Part shown: piece after piece, positions 25,601-39,000 of the stretch
Numbering within the stretch: the first letter of the stretch is position 1
Layout of the letters: each line of letters opens with the position of its first letter
From: Henricia sp. BOLD:AAB3569
Lineage: Eukaryota; Echinodermata; Asteroidea; Spinulosida; Echinasteridae
DNA: 64,000 nucleotides
Direction of reading: 5' to 3'
Assembly: GCA_037783545.1 (NCBI GenBank)
Contig: JBBELK010000624.1
Coordinates: forward strand, 372,001-436,000
Notes under the pieces: generated by a model
The model's database searches: none
Seen by the model: only the letters and a program-made list of their open reading frames with translations
What the model was told of the DNA's origin: nothing
Program-made: the position numbers and the translations under genes

Positions 25601-28600
25601 TTACTACGAGTATACTCGTAGTCGGCTTTCAACTTGTTAACACACTGTCTGAACATACAGTAAACTCCGGCTAAGTCGGCACTCTTGGGACCCGAAAATT
25701 TGTGCCGACTTACGCGAATGCCGACATATGCCGTAAGTCGTCATTTTGCCGACTTACACAACATTACACGAACGGCCTATGCATGTGGGTCATTCTATAA
25801 ATTTGGGGTCCAACGTGTGACATTTTCCTGTCCCTGTTACACCTGACATACAGCCATTTGCCATACAAGTATCATTAAAAATGCCTTCAAAACATATTTT
25901 TATGAATTGTACTTTATGTAATCACTCCTTGAAATAGAAGGCGTTTAAAGAATATGTCCTGAATTTACAAACTACAACATTTTACAAGATGTCAGACGTA
26001 ACAGGGGACAGAAAAATTGGACCCCAAATTTATAGAATGACCCATATGGTTAATTGCAGCACGGAGGCTTTGATTTACCTTGGTTTAATCTCCTTGTTTT
26101 TGGGGTCGATTCCAGCAACGAAATCCTTAATTGATTTATGTGAACGTCATGTTTTTATGGACACGCTAAATACGCGCGCGCGTGAGCGAGCACGTGTAAA
26201 GTTCTACATGTAATGGATGTACATGTATGCATCATGCGACGACTCCCAAAATGGAAAGTGCGCATGCGTACAGGGGAAACCCCTTTTTGAGTGCACGCAA
26301 TCTCACACATGGCCAGGGCTGCGTTCCACATACGCGAACGTTGCCAACGTTTGCCACTGGTAGTGCTTTTGTGCACTGGTCTATGGAAAACCGGGTACCA
26401 GTTGTTGGCGAACGATGCAAATGTTTGCAATGTTCGCGTGTTTCGAACGCAGCCCTGGCTGTAACATGACGACACCGATACACTGGCAACCACGGTCCGT
26501 GCGTGCCAATAAACAGATGTCAGTTAAGCAGTGTTTGTCTTTTCACTCGACACTTCTTAAAAACCGCAGGGAAGGAAATCGATGCCATATTGTGTGGTTT
26601 TTTTAAGTGCCGACTTACACAAAGGATTTTGTATTGCATTTTGTTGAAATGGACCGAGAATAACATGCCGACTTGGGCGAAATGGCGACTTACAAATGCC
26701 GATTTAGAAACATATTTCAATGGAAATGCATTGTAGACGATCGGGACTTTCGTCGGACGGCCGACTTAGGCGATTTGCCGACTTGTACGATGTCGACTTA
26801 GCCGGAGTTTACTGTAGCTGGATATTAAAGGAGCTTGTCTGGATTTTGAAAGAAAAAATATTTTCATTCTATTAAACCTAACAATCAAATAAAATGCCTT
26901 ACGGGAAATTTGCAATTCAAATTCTCCAATTTGGATACTAAGCTAAAAGGTTTGTGTAATCACTGCACTGCTTTATGTAACTGATACATTAGTTTACTAA
27001 AGTTCGGTGGATTTTTGACAATATCCTTTGAAATATACAGATTGAGGGCGTGAAATTTCAAAAATACGACACATAATATGGTTGACACGTCTGGGGAAAA
27101 TAGGGGATCAAAAATGTGATGTTCCTTTAATAACAAGTGGAAAGTTGAGCCAATCTGACCAACTGCTGTAGTACATGAACATTCATATATATGGTGTTAT
27201 CTGATTTCAGGGTGCGGTGGACAAATTGAACTTTCTAGCAGCTACCCGAGCAGTGACATCATGTCGCCCAACTATCCCAACGAATATCCACATAACGTTG
27301 AATGCATCTGGACTGTTACAGCGCCCTCAGGCCAAGCTATCGGCATGACGTTTGACGCACAGTTTAACATTGAACTACATTCAAAGTATAGTAATGTGGT
27401 GTTTTGATGCATTATGCCAATAATTCAAGCCATGGTGGGAAGGAATTTCTTTATAATAGACGAATAAAGTGTGTTGTCGGTTGCAAGGTTAATTGGGTCT
27501 AAACAATCTGAAATGTCCATTGCACATTTTGCTTTCGGGTGCGTGTAGTTTCTGTTTGCGTGTCTGTGTTTCACATGCGCTGACTAGGGCGCGAGCGCAA
27601 CTGCTGGCCAGACAAGAAAGTGTTTAAGACTGGACAGCCGGTCTTTATCGTCCGTTTAAGACTGGCCCTGTGACGTGCTCTCAGCCGATAGGGATTCATA
27701 AACTGTCCACGGTATTTTATGAATTATAATTATTACATTTATATAGCACACATTCTATATTGATATGTTTACGTTTGCTGAACATTATAATGGGTTTTTA
27801 CCACCTGAACATCAAGATACATAGGTGGGTGGCGCGGCGCCATTGGCAGCCGATGGCCAGAAATACCGGAGAATCCCCTTACTCTTCATAAATGTTTGCT
27901 TCTGGTATTTGTTAAGTGTGTTATTACTAGGCCAATGGCATTACATCCCTGGATGGAGCAAGCGTGTGTATAAGTGTCTTGCTTAAGGGCACAGGTACCA
28001 CAGCTGGGTATCTAACCCGCAGTATTGCAAGCCAGTAACCAAAACTACTCCGCCACAGTACCCCACAATCAAGATTAAGAGAAATTTCAATTGAATTGGA
28101 TCCTTTCCTTGTTTTTCTTGTTTAGTTGCAACTACGACTATCTCCAGATCTTGGATGGCTCATCTGAAAATGCTGCACAGCTTGGTAAATTTTGTGGTAC
28201 GACTGTACCAAACACTGTATCAACAACGGGCAATGCGGCGTTCATTCGATTCCGCACGGACTCCAGCAGGGCTCATGTGGGCTTCAAACTGACTGCCTCC
28301 ATTGGTAAGATTGCTTAGGGCCATTTCCCATGAAGGCTGAATGCAACATATGGTTTCCCAGCTTGTCATGATAGACGTTGAGACCTAAACAAATTAGTTT
28401 GATGCCAAATGTGTGCGTCTGTCATAATAATAAGACACATGGGATTAGTTTAGGATTGTGGAATCAAGTGATCACTACTCACCTTGATGAGTACAACCAA
28501 AGAAAAAATAGAATAAATTCAACACGGCGTGTTATTAATATAATTAGAATCCCACAAAATGGAAGGACATTTTTAAAACCAATCATTGAGTACATGAGTT

Positions 28601-31600
28601 ATGATTTAGGGTTTTGAATGAAAAAAATTATGTTTTCAGAAAAATATTTTTAAAAAAGAAAGAAGGTATCGGTGATGTTTTTCACAGTGTGCTGAAAATA
28701 TGTTCAGCAGGTAGGAAATATTAGCGACAGTTGGAAAATGTGTTTTCAGTAATAATGATTTTTTTTTTTTACAGGTGGAAATTTTTTTAGTAAACGGGGG
28801 TACGTTTTTCGTCCTTAAGAAAAAAAATTTTGAGATAGATAACATTTTTGTGATGGTTGTAAAGTGGTTGCAGCAGGCAAAGAAAAAAACAGTCACCACG
28901 ATCAAGAAATAATTGTGGCATTTAGAAAAATATTTGTTGGATGCAGAAAATAGAAAATGTTTCCCACTTCCCAGTGATATCCAGATGTGCCAATAACTAG
29001 TTATGACTGCTGGTAATATTTTGTATGACCGCAGCTGACATTTTTCTATTCAGGCAAGCATTTCACACCACCACCAAAATTCCCTGTAACCATTTTCTGA
29101 TCTTTGCACCTAATCTTCACAACAACAAAAAATATATTTTCCATTCAGACACAGACACCTATACGTCATTTATCGCAGGCATATGTCATCAGTGCTTGTG
29201 GGAAAAGGTCTTATAGAAAATAAAAATACTTACCAAGCAAAATGTGGTCTGAGTGACTAAAATCACAGTTTATTTTCAGCCCTGACATATATGGGAAGAA
29301 TATGAGAAAAGCCAGATAACCGTGAAATTCACATTTTATGGTGAAAATTGTATGTGAAAATGACGTGACAATTTTCAGCACAAAATTCCAAGAAATCACC
29401 ATTCATAGATTCCTGGACTAAAACCTGTTGTGGTTTTTTAATTCCCTTGAGTATTGGCCATTGTTGTTGTTTACACAAGGGTAATCTCTGCTATTAAGTG
29501 GATCACATTAACTGGGAAATCCTATTAGGAGGTGCTAATCTCAGTAATCCAATTATCTTAATCTCTTTTCCTTCACACTGGCTAGCACAGTGAATTATGT
29601 GAACACCAAGTAAAAATGCTGATGGAAGCAAAGTGAAAATGAAGTGTTATTTCACACCATGTTTACACTTGAAATGGCAAAGGTGCATACAGACCTGGCA
29701 TTTTTATTGCAACCCCAAAACTAGAATATTTGCTGTGTTTACACTGCACCTCGATTGGGCTTCAACTCACCTTAAGTTACCAATGTTTACAAACCACAAA
29801 AGTCAATGCTAATTGTGAACGCAGCGCATGCGTTATGTTAAGTATTGCAGAACTGGTGTTGGATTAATTAATTAAATCTACCACACAGTGGCGAGCACCG
29901 CCTCAAGGATGCTCAAATTCTCGAATCTGGATTTGGGTAGCATTTACACTACAAGCGACCTTGACAATTGCAGGGTTTAAACCTACCCAAATAGTGAATT
30001 CAAAAAGGCGAATTAAACCCGTGTCTGATTCGCCTGCTTCAATTTACCTTTTGCGTTTACACTTAGTGTCTACCCGGCTTTAACTCGCCTTTTTTGAAAT
30101 TGCAGACTTTGATTTGCGAAGGTGAATAAGTGTTAACGTGCATTTAATGCACTTTGTTCTGACTTTTCTCCTTGTTTTCATGATTAAGATTTTCCAATCT
30201 TTATTAAACATTACAGGCCTTGCCACTTTATAGGGATGTCAACCATAGATTTTTATTTTGTAAAAAATCATGTTTCCATGTTTGGTGCTTTCGTTTTTCT
30301 TTTTTACAATTTATCCTGTGACAGAAGAGAATTCAAAAAGCAATTTGTTTTCATGTCTTGTACTTGGTATTTTTCCCCCAACAGCACAATGTGGTGGGAC
30401 AATCGTTGGAGCCAGTGGAGTAGTAACATCACCCGGATTCCCCAATAACTACCCAAGTAACCTGGACTGTACTTGGACCATCAGGGCCCCTGATGGCCAT
30501 TACATCCGGTTCAGTTTTGACAGCAATTTCATCATCACCAACAGTGCAGCAGATTGCTCAGGGACCGGTGACATTCTGACAGTCAATGATGGCAGAAACT
30601 CTTCAGGTACAATGGCCATGCTTTGCCTCGCATGATAATCTCATAAATTCATAAAAAACTGCCCCATTGTTATCACTAAAGCTACCCTTGACTTTGTGAC
30701 GATGTGGAACAGGCGGCGACTGTCTTTTAATGACCAAGCTGCGCCTGAGCTACGCCCGTCAGCATCAAAATCATTCCACGATTGTTTTGCAACCTGAGGC
30801 ATAACGACAACCAAAATCAGGCGGCGCAAAAACAAAAATCAACAATTGCAAGAGTTGATAATTTTCAATTTTTGTGACGTGATGCCGATTGTCACAGCCA
30901 AGTTATAAGGAAGAAAACGAGATGCACGCATCACGCGGGCATATAACACGCGCCTCCTATAACCAATCGGCATTTCCTTTAGCCAGTCAGTGTATGGAAA
31001 AATCACGCCATCGTGCGTGACATGAGCATGGTTGCAATTATTTTGTGTCGAGTTGCCACTAATGTTCAGTGATACTTACACGATTTGTTCAGTTTTGTGA
31101 CCTGAGCGTTACTTTTTTGCTTGATGCTGAGTGTTCTGTCGTGGTGCAAGAGAATCGCAGGTCGACCTGAGGGCGGTGTTAGTTTTTGCCATGATCAGTT
31201 GATAATTTGCCCCAATTCGGGGGAAACTGGTGCACCTCAGATAAGGCTTAGAATAATAAGGCGTATTTAAAACCTAGTTTGCAGAGCCTTAACAATTTCC
31301 TCCATTTTGAGAAAATGATGCAATCACACACTCATATGTACTTTCATGTTCGTAACTGTCAACCCAAGAACGACATTCTCGAGTCACTCGGTGCAGGTTT
31401 TGTATACGCCCATGGTGTCTGTGCCGGAATTAATTGAAAGCTATTTTACATGTATGTGTAAAGGTGGCGAGCTTTCCAGTCAGAAGTGAACATTTGTCAA
31501 GTCGCTGTGAGCAGGGCACTGTGATGAAAGAGTTTAGTAACAAGGATGTAAATTCATAAAACCACAAAGCACATGTTTTATGCTTTACATGTATTTCAGA

Positions 31601-34600
31601 AAGGCACTTCACAAATCTTGTTTTCTGCTAAAGCACTTCAGCCAAGTGGAGTACTAACCAACACGCTTTTGTGACAACAATTAGTAACATTTTTGTCACC
31701 ATAGTCAACCAATTTATGGATAAATGTTCCAAAAGAAACCACATCCTAGAATTCATGGACTCTTTTGGCCAGAATTGTTTGTGGCAGTGATAACCAAACC
31801 AAAATGTATAGATCACCAGTGATTTACTTTGACTCTGTTGAGGCAGACTGTCAATGTGCAGGAGTGCAGCAGATGATAATGCTGCGTGTGCACTCCAATT
31901 ACATACTTAGCCTAACCATGCACTGTGATAATGTTTGCGCTCAAAGTAGTGTGCTTTGCGTTATGCAAAACTTTGCTTAAAGGCCCAGTGTATCATTTGC
32001 AATGACCCCAAAAAGTATTCGACGAGTTTACAGGGGAAAAGTTCTGAAAGTAAAGATTGAATTAATAGCAACTATCCAATGAAAGGTTTTCGTTCAAAAT
32101 GATAGAATTTTACCAGAAAATAATCCGTAAAGATTAAATTATTTAGATCGTTTGCAAACGATTTACTTATTTTTGGTTCGCATCTACGCGGTCCACAATG
32201 CATTGGCACTGTGTACTGCTTGTGCGTGTTCCAAAGCGATGCATTTTTATAGATCGCGCGCACACGCAGTATATGATGTGCGCTACAGAGTGCATGACGC
32301 AAGCCACATAGTACCCGATAAACTGAGAACGAATATTTGAAACACCCCGCTAAGACCAGGAAAACGTATATGGATTTTCATGTTTTTTTTAAACGTGGTA
32401 CATTTGACAAAGCTGAAATTTCTTCGGATGAGTTTATGTCTTTCTTTTGATTTATAATGGTTTTATTCGCAGAATCGCTCAAAAACAGATCATCTACAGG
32501 GCCTTTAAGCATGAAATGTTTTATGAAATTGGGCCAAGATGGCATGGGCTTAGAGATCTGACACCTTTTCTATTGTAGAAAAAGCTATTGTGATTTTACT
32601 TTGGCAATTAATTGATTTCCTTGCAGTCTATTTCTATCATGTTCACTCTTTGTTGCCCTTCTCTTGCAGCATTTGAACTAGCCAGAGTTTGTGGGTCCTC
32701 GGCTCCACCAGGCTTTGACACATCAGCAAACTATGCCTTGGTCCACTTCACAACAGATAACAGTGGAGTTGCGGTTGGATTCAGCCTCAGCTTTCAATCA
32801 AGTACTGATGGTAAGGTAGCTTTAGAGTTAGTTTAATCATGGAGGAAGGAACACAATCCAGCTTCTTCAAAAGGCCAATCAAGTTTGCCGCGATAGTAAA
32901 AACGGCATAATTCACCCCGCAGTGCTGTAGCATAAGAAGTTTGTCAATCATTGGAAATGTTTGCAATGTTCGCCAACAACTGGTACCCTGATTTCCATAT
33001 TAGAAGAGTGCACAAAACCACTGTAACCATTGGTGAACGTTGGAACGCATCCCTGGCTGTGGCACTCTTGCCATGCACACGCTAGTAAGGATAATATACT
33101 AGCAGCTACACAAAGCACCTACACAAAGCACCTACATTGTCGCATCATTTAAATAAGATATTTTTAATTTTTTTCAAACTTCCATTTTTTTCAGCGGCCG
33201 ATCCGTAATCCAATAAATGAAAAAAAGGCCATATCAGTTGCTAATTTCTTGCAGAAAGGTATCCTTTTAAACAGAAAAAAAATGTGGTATTTCCTACTAT
33301 TGCTATCAACACTTTAAGTAAGGTTTTTCTTGCTGAACTCATGGAGTAGAAAATTCATTTGGGTAATTACAAATCATCAGTGGGCCATTGAAGGTTCTGT
33401 TTAATAGGCAACGTGTGACTCTTAACACCAGTATTTCTAACAAGTTTTCATTTCATTTTATCCTAGTTTGTGGCGGTGATTTGGCAACAGCAACTGGCAC
33501 CTTCACATCCCCGAACTATCCCCAGCAGTACACACACTCACGTATCTGTGAATGGCGTATCACTGTAGCGGTTGGACAAGTCGTCACGTTGGTGTTTGAT
33601 GATTTTGAGCTTGAAGGATCCTCATGTAGATATGATTATGTTGAAGTAAGTGAAATTTGGTTTCTTGGTTCCCCTAGGCTATCTGCATTGTTAGGCTTCA
33701 TTAGTGGCGCTTGAGATGCTTGCACCGTGTAACACAAGCTTAACACCAGTGCGTTCTTTTTGCCATCACTTGATACACATGTCTGCCCCGGTGCCACCCA
33801 CCACTACCCCAGCTCGCGGCCAGGTATCAGCTGTAAGGCGCGGTGTAATGACGTCATCTAGTAACTGTGCGGAAGTTGCGAGTAGTAAAACATGGCGGAC
33901 AATTTGGAGTACATGCATTTTCCTATTCAAATCAATTGATGTCTGTAGGCATTGGCAAAGTTTAGCATTACCTTTAGGACAACTATTTTTGTGTGGCACC
34001 GGCTTAAATTTTTTTCTTGAGTCAAACAATAACGGTGTTTATGAATATCCCGCCTGGCAACAACCTTTGACCTGTGTCCCCGAATTCAAAACAAAAACCT
34101 GTAGCATTATTTTTGCATCTTCTGGGAGCATCCCCCAGTGTAAATCCGGTGTAATTCGGTGTAAGCTATTTAAACGCCACGATAGCTCTTTTGAATAATA
34201 AATTGTGCATATAATCGCTGTGGGTATCTTTGCTAAGAAAGATCGTTGTCCATAAAATTGACCAGTTACATTTTTTGTTTCGTTTTTGTTTGTTTTTTCC
34301 CCAAGCAAAGTTGGAAGTGTGGGTACTTTGTACACTTTAAAGGGCCCCTTATTTGGGATTTTTATCAATGAAATCTATGCTATAAAACCAATATACTCAG
34401 TTACATTCATCAAAATCTTATTTTGAGCTTGTTTTGGGGGTTAAAACAAAGGTTTTTAGTTTTAATGCTAATGTGAATATGCATGTTCATGACCAAGGTC
34501 ACGACGTCACAAGAGGCAAAGACAGGAAAATCATATTTAACTGTGCACAAAAGATTCCACTTTTTTCTCAAACGTCCTGGAACTTTTGTAATCCATGACT

Positions 34601-35970
34601 GTTTGAGTTTGTTCTACTTGTTTCCTGTTGTAAGCCATGTCGAAACTGGGGGAGAAAACTGCAGCAATTTGCCACAAGTCCAACTTGAAATCTTATGTTT
34701 TTTCTTAACTTTCCCTTCTGTCTTCCTTACGTAATGCACTCCAAACAGCGCCCTCTGTCTGTGGTTTATTTCAATGAAATCTTCAAAGTTGAAAAAGGCT
34801 ACCTTTTATTGATTTTACATCCAAACGAACAATAGCATGTCTTGCTGAACAAGTAATCCATCATATGAAGCAAAGATTAGGCAAAACGTTGTTTAGCATG
34901 TCACAAGCCCTTTAAAGGCCCAGTGGATCATTTGCAATGACCCCAAAAAGTATTCGACGAGTTTACAGGGGGAAAGTTCTGAAAGTAAAGATTGAATTCA
35001 TAGCAACTACCCAATGAAAGGTTTCCGCTCAGAATGATATATTTTACCAGAAAATATTCCGTAAAGATGAAATTATTTAGATCGTTTGCAAACGATTTAC
35101 TTATTTTTGGTTCGCATCTACGCGGTCCAAAATGTATGGGCGCTGTGTACTCCGCGTGCGTGTTCCAACGCGATGCATTTTTATGGAGCGCGCGCAGACG
35201 CGCGCAATATATGATGTGCGCCACAGAGTGCATGACGCAAGCCACATACATGTAGTACCCGATCAACTGAGAACGAATATTTGAAACACCCCGCCAAGAC
35301 CAGGAAAACGCATGTGGATTTTCATGGGTTTTTTAAACGTGGTACATTTGACAAAGCTGAAATTTCTTCGGATGAGTTTGTTGATGTCTTTCTTTTGATT
35401 TATAATGGTTTTATTCGCAGAATCGCTCAAAAACAGATCATCCACAGGGCCTTTAAGATGACTACAATAAACAATTTCCCCATGGTGACCACAGATATCG
35501 GAACTGTTTCATTCTCTGTCGTATGAACGTACATGTACTATGGCTTGTAGCTCATCGGTTACTTTTTGATCATTTATTGTCATTTGTAATGATCAGATTT
35601 TCAATGGATTGGACGCTGATACCCCAAGCCTTGGCCGTTTCTGTGGCGACACCCCTCCTCAGGGAATGGTCTCAACCAGCAATACAATGCGCGTTGTGTT
35701 CTTCAGCGATGGCAGCCGTGCGTTCCGGGGGTTCAGTGCCCGATATGACTCGCAGGATGCTTCAGGTAATCCAGGCTGTCACAGGTCAAGGAAAGTAATG
35801 TGTTATTTGTGTTTTTAAGCGTGTCTCTACTGACCATCAGTGTTCCCCACTGGTTGCTATCTTGTCCAGGCACACTGAACAGTGCCCTCACATAGTGAAC
35901 ACTGACCAACCCATCAGTGATCTCCACTGGTCCAAATTTTGTCCGGGCGCGCTGTGCTCAGCGGGGGGGG

Positions 35971-36004
<34 letters not shown>

Positions 36005-39000
36005 GGTAGTTATGCACGCACACACGTATCCCCAAACAAACACGTATCCCCGAACACACAACCACGAACGCACCCGTACGCCGCGGCACAGTGCTTGGCA
36101 TGCAGCGCCCTCAAGAGGTCAACAAATTCGCCTATTGAGGGCGCTGTTCAACAAATGCATACTGTCATGGCTGTTATCGATGCGGATTTGGGTCGCCGCA
36201 TCCGATACATATGCGTGGTAAATAACCGATAATGACACCAGTGGCTACCAAATCACGTTACGTGAATTTACAGCTCATCTTGGAATGTGTACTTTCATAG
36301 TGTTTTGGATGAGAAATTATATTTTTTTTGTTCGGGGGGGCACATTGTTTTTGTCCGGGCGCTAACGGTACCTCTGATGATTTTGTCCGGGCGGCGCGCC
36401 CGGACAAAACCGGTAGTGGAGATCACTGCCCATTGAATCCCCGTTTTGCCCTGTGAGGGTGTTGTTCGAAACAGATGCATGCAACTGTCATGGCTGTGAT
36501 TGGCCGTTGATGCGATATATATGCATGGTAAGTGAATAATAATAAGGCCAGCAGCCAGCGACCAGCGAATCACATTTGGCAATTCTACACCTAATTTTGG
36601 AGGAGAATGAGTCAGTTTTTAGAAGGGAAAACGGATTATTTTTGTCTGGGCAGCAAGTTTTTGTCCGGGTAACAGCACCTCTGATGAGTTTGTACGAGTG
36701 GCGCGCCCAGACAAAATTTTTGGACAACCCTCAGCACAATAAATGTTTCGGAAACACTTATGGAACCACCATCCATCTAGTTGAAAAAACCTCATTTGGT
36801 TATTTGCTGGTGCGTGCAATGGCAAATTCAAACCTGCTCGGAGAAGGTTTTAACAGGAAAAAGAGCCGATAACACTTTTTTAATGGGGCACATCATTCCA
36901 ACTGTTGTGCATGCGCTCGTAGCACACCAACTAATCGGCATTTTGTCTGCAGTAGAAACAGCCATGAACGGTTAAAGGCATTGCCCAATACAATGGCAAA
37001 AACCATATAAACATGGCCACAAGCACCCTGTTCACACTTGAACCCGAGCTCGGGGTCGAACACCGAGCTCGGGATCAGACCCGGATCACAAACTGAGTGT
37101 AAACGTTCTCGGGACCAAATTTGCCCCGGATCATCCCAAGATGGCGGAGGGTTCGATCCCGAGCTCGGGATCAGTTTGCGGTTAGATAAGCAATTAATCT
37201 TTACCGCATCCACAGCGGTAGCGGGTAAAAGCTGGCGAAATTCAAGTGGCCTTGTACACTGTACATTCACAACCCATGCACACATTGATTAGTACATACG
37301 CACATAGAGCATGACCTTTGACTGCAACTTCTGGCACCGTGCTGAAGATCAACTACAGAATGTAAACGTGGCACTCAGGATCATAGCGGTTAACAGTGAC
37401 GCATTCTTATCAGGGGATCAATCTTGATCCCTAGCCCCGGACCAGTGTAAACACGGTCAAGCATGTCAGCTCAGCATGTCAGCTGTGCGCAGCCAAACAG
37501 TTCTGTGCAACCTATTCTAAAGAAATTAGTTGGATGTCGTACAATATGGGCAGAGTTTTTGTTACCATGTCATGTAAACTACAAATCAGCTGTGGATCCA
37601 TGCTCATTAAAGTCTGAAAATACAATGTCATGTGGTATCTGGAAATTACAGGCTGTGTCCGGGGTACTGTCCATTATTGTAGTGTTGTATTTTAAAGGCC
37701 CAGTGTATCATTTGCAATGACCCCGAAAAGTAATCGAGGAGTTTACAGGGGAAAAGTTTTGAAAGTAAAGATTGAATTAATAGCAACTACCCAACGAAAG
37801 GTTTCCGCTCAAAATAATATAATTTTAGCAGAAAATAATCCGTAAAGATGAAATTATTTAGATCGTTTGCAAATGATTTACTTATTTTTGGTTCGCATCT
37901 ACGTGGTCAAAAATGCATGGGCGCTGTGTACTGCGTGTTCGTGTTTCAACATGATGCATTTGTTATGGAATGCGCGCACACGCAGTATATGATCGCTCAA
38001 AAACAGATCATCTACAGGGCCTTTAAAGGTAGAGTACATTTGCAGTGACCCCAATGTTTGACAAGAAAAACCTTACTAAAAGAGTTAATAACAATGGTAC
38101 CAAACACCACATGAGTTTATTTCTTTCCAAAATGGTATTTACTGCCTCTATATGTGGCTGACATTTCTACACGGCAGTTTGATCAACATGGGCTAATAAT
38201 CACAAGTGGAAATAACGTCCTTTGTAACAGTTAACTATTACTAATCATGTAACAGTTTACTAATCATGTACTCTACCTTTAATAAGCCAAGATCTATCAT
38301 CGAGTTGTAATTTATGTCGTGAAAAATCTTAGTCTTGTTCCCCATAGTACGTGTTGGGCACGAACATTGCGTCTGTCCGCGCTGTGTGCTCTCTTGATAA
38401 CGCAACGCCTGTGCCATTGTGATGCACACAATGATCAATTTCAAAACGGGACCAAACTATTTTCCTGCAAGCCTTGCTTTGGTTACATTCATTTTAATAG
38501 AAGAAAAGGGAATATGGCCGCACTGTGATCTATTACAACATACTTTAAAGTTCTCCAGATTACACCATAACAAACCATTCAATAATAATTTATTCAGTTC
38601 TTGGTCTTGATTTGGTTGACAGTATGCGGTGCTCTCATCAATGTCAACCCTGGGGATCGAGGCTCATTTTCCTCCATTGGATACGGTACGCTCAACTACA
38701 CCAACAACTTGAACTGCCAGTGGCTTCTAGCCAATCAGGCCATAGTCAACACCTCCCTCTATCTGCAATTTGCTGGAGACTTTGATATTGAAACAGGAGC
38801 TAACTGCCGATATGACCGTGTAGAAGTCTATGCAGGTAAGCCAAGGATTATTGACAGATTGGTTGCAAAATTATAATTAAAGGACTCCTTTGACTATCGT
38901 GGTATTATGGCTCTGTGTTCTGTACAGTATAGCCAGGGAACAAGACTAAGTAGGACAGTAGCTTCGCACAATTTCTTGACAGCATGGACACTGTTTTTCA

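Larger units (their letters stand above)
25658..26814. mobile_element. pogo/Tigger-like DNA element with nested insertions
   Basis: Inverted ends cagtaaactccggctaagtc and its near complement (gacttagccggagtttactg) are flanked by TA on both sides (25656-25657, 26815-26816). The ends contain many gccgacttac words. TA duplication and CAGT-type ends fit the pogo/Tigger group, but I see no transposase. Two smaller elements (25787-26043 and 26313-26458) are inserted within it. Confidence 0.78.

Noticed and set aside
35862-36232. Glycine- or proline-rich open frames
   Set aside because: They are produced by the G tract and the GC-rich repeat around it.
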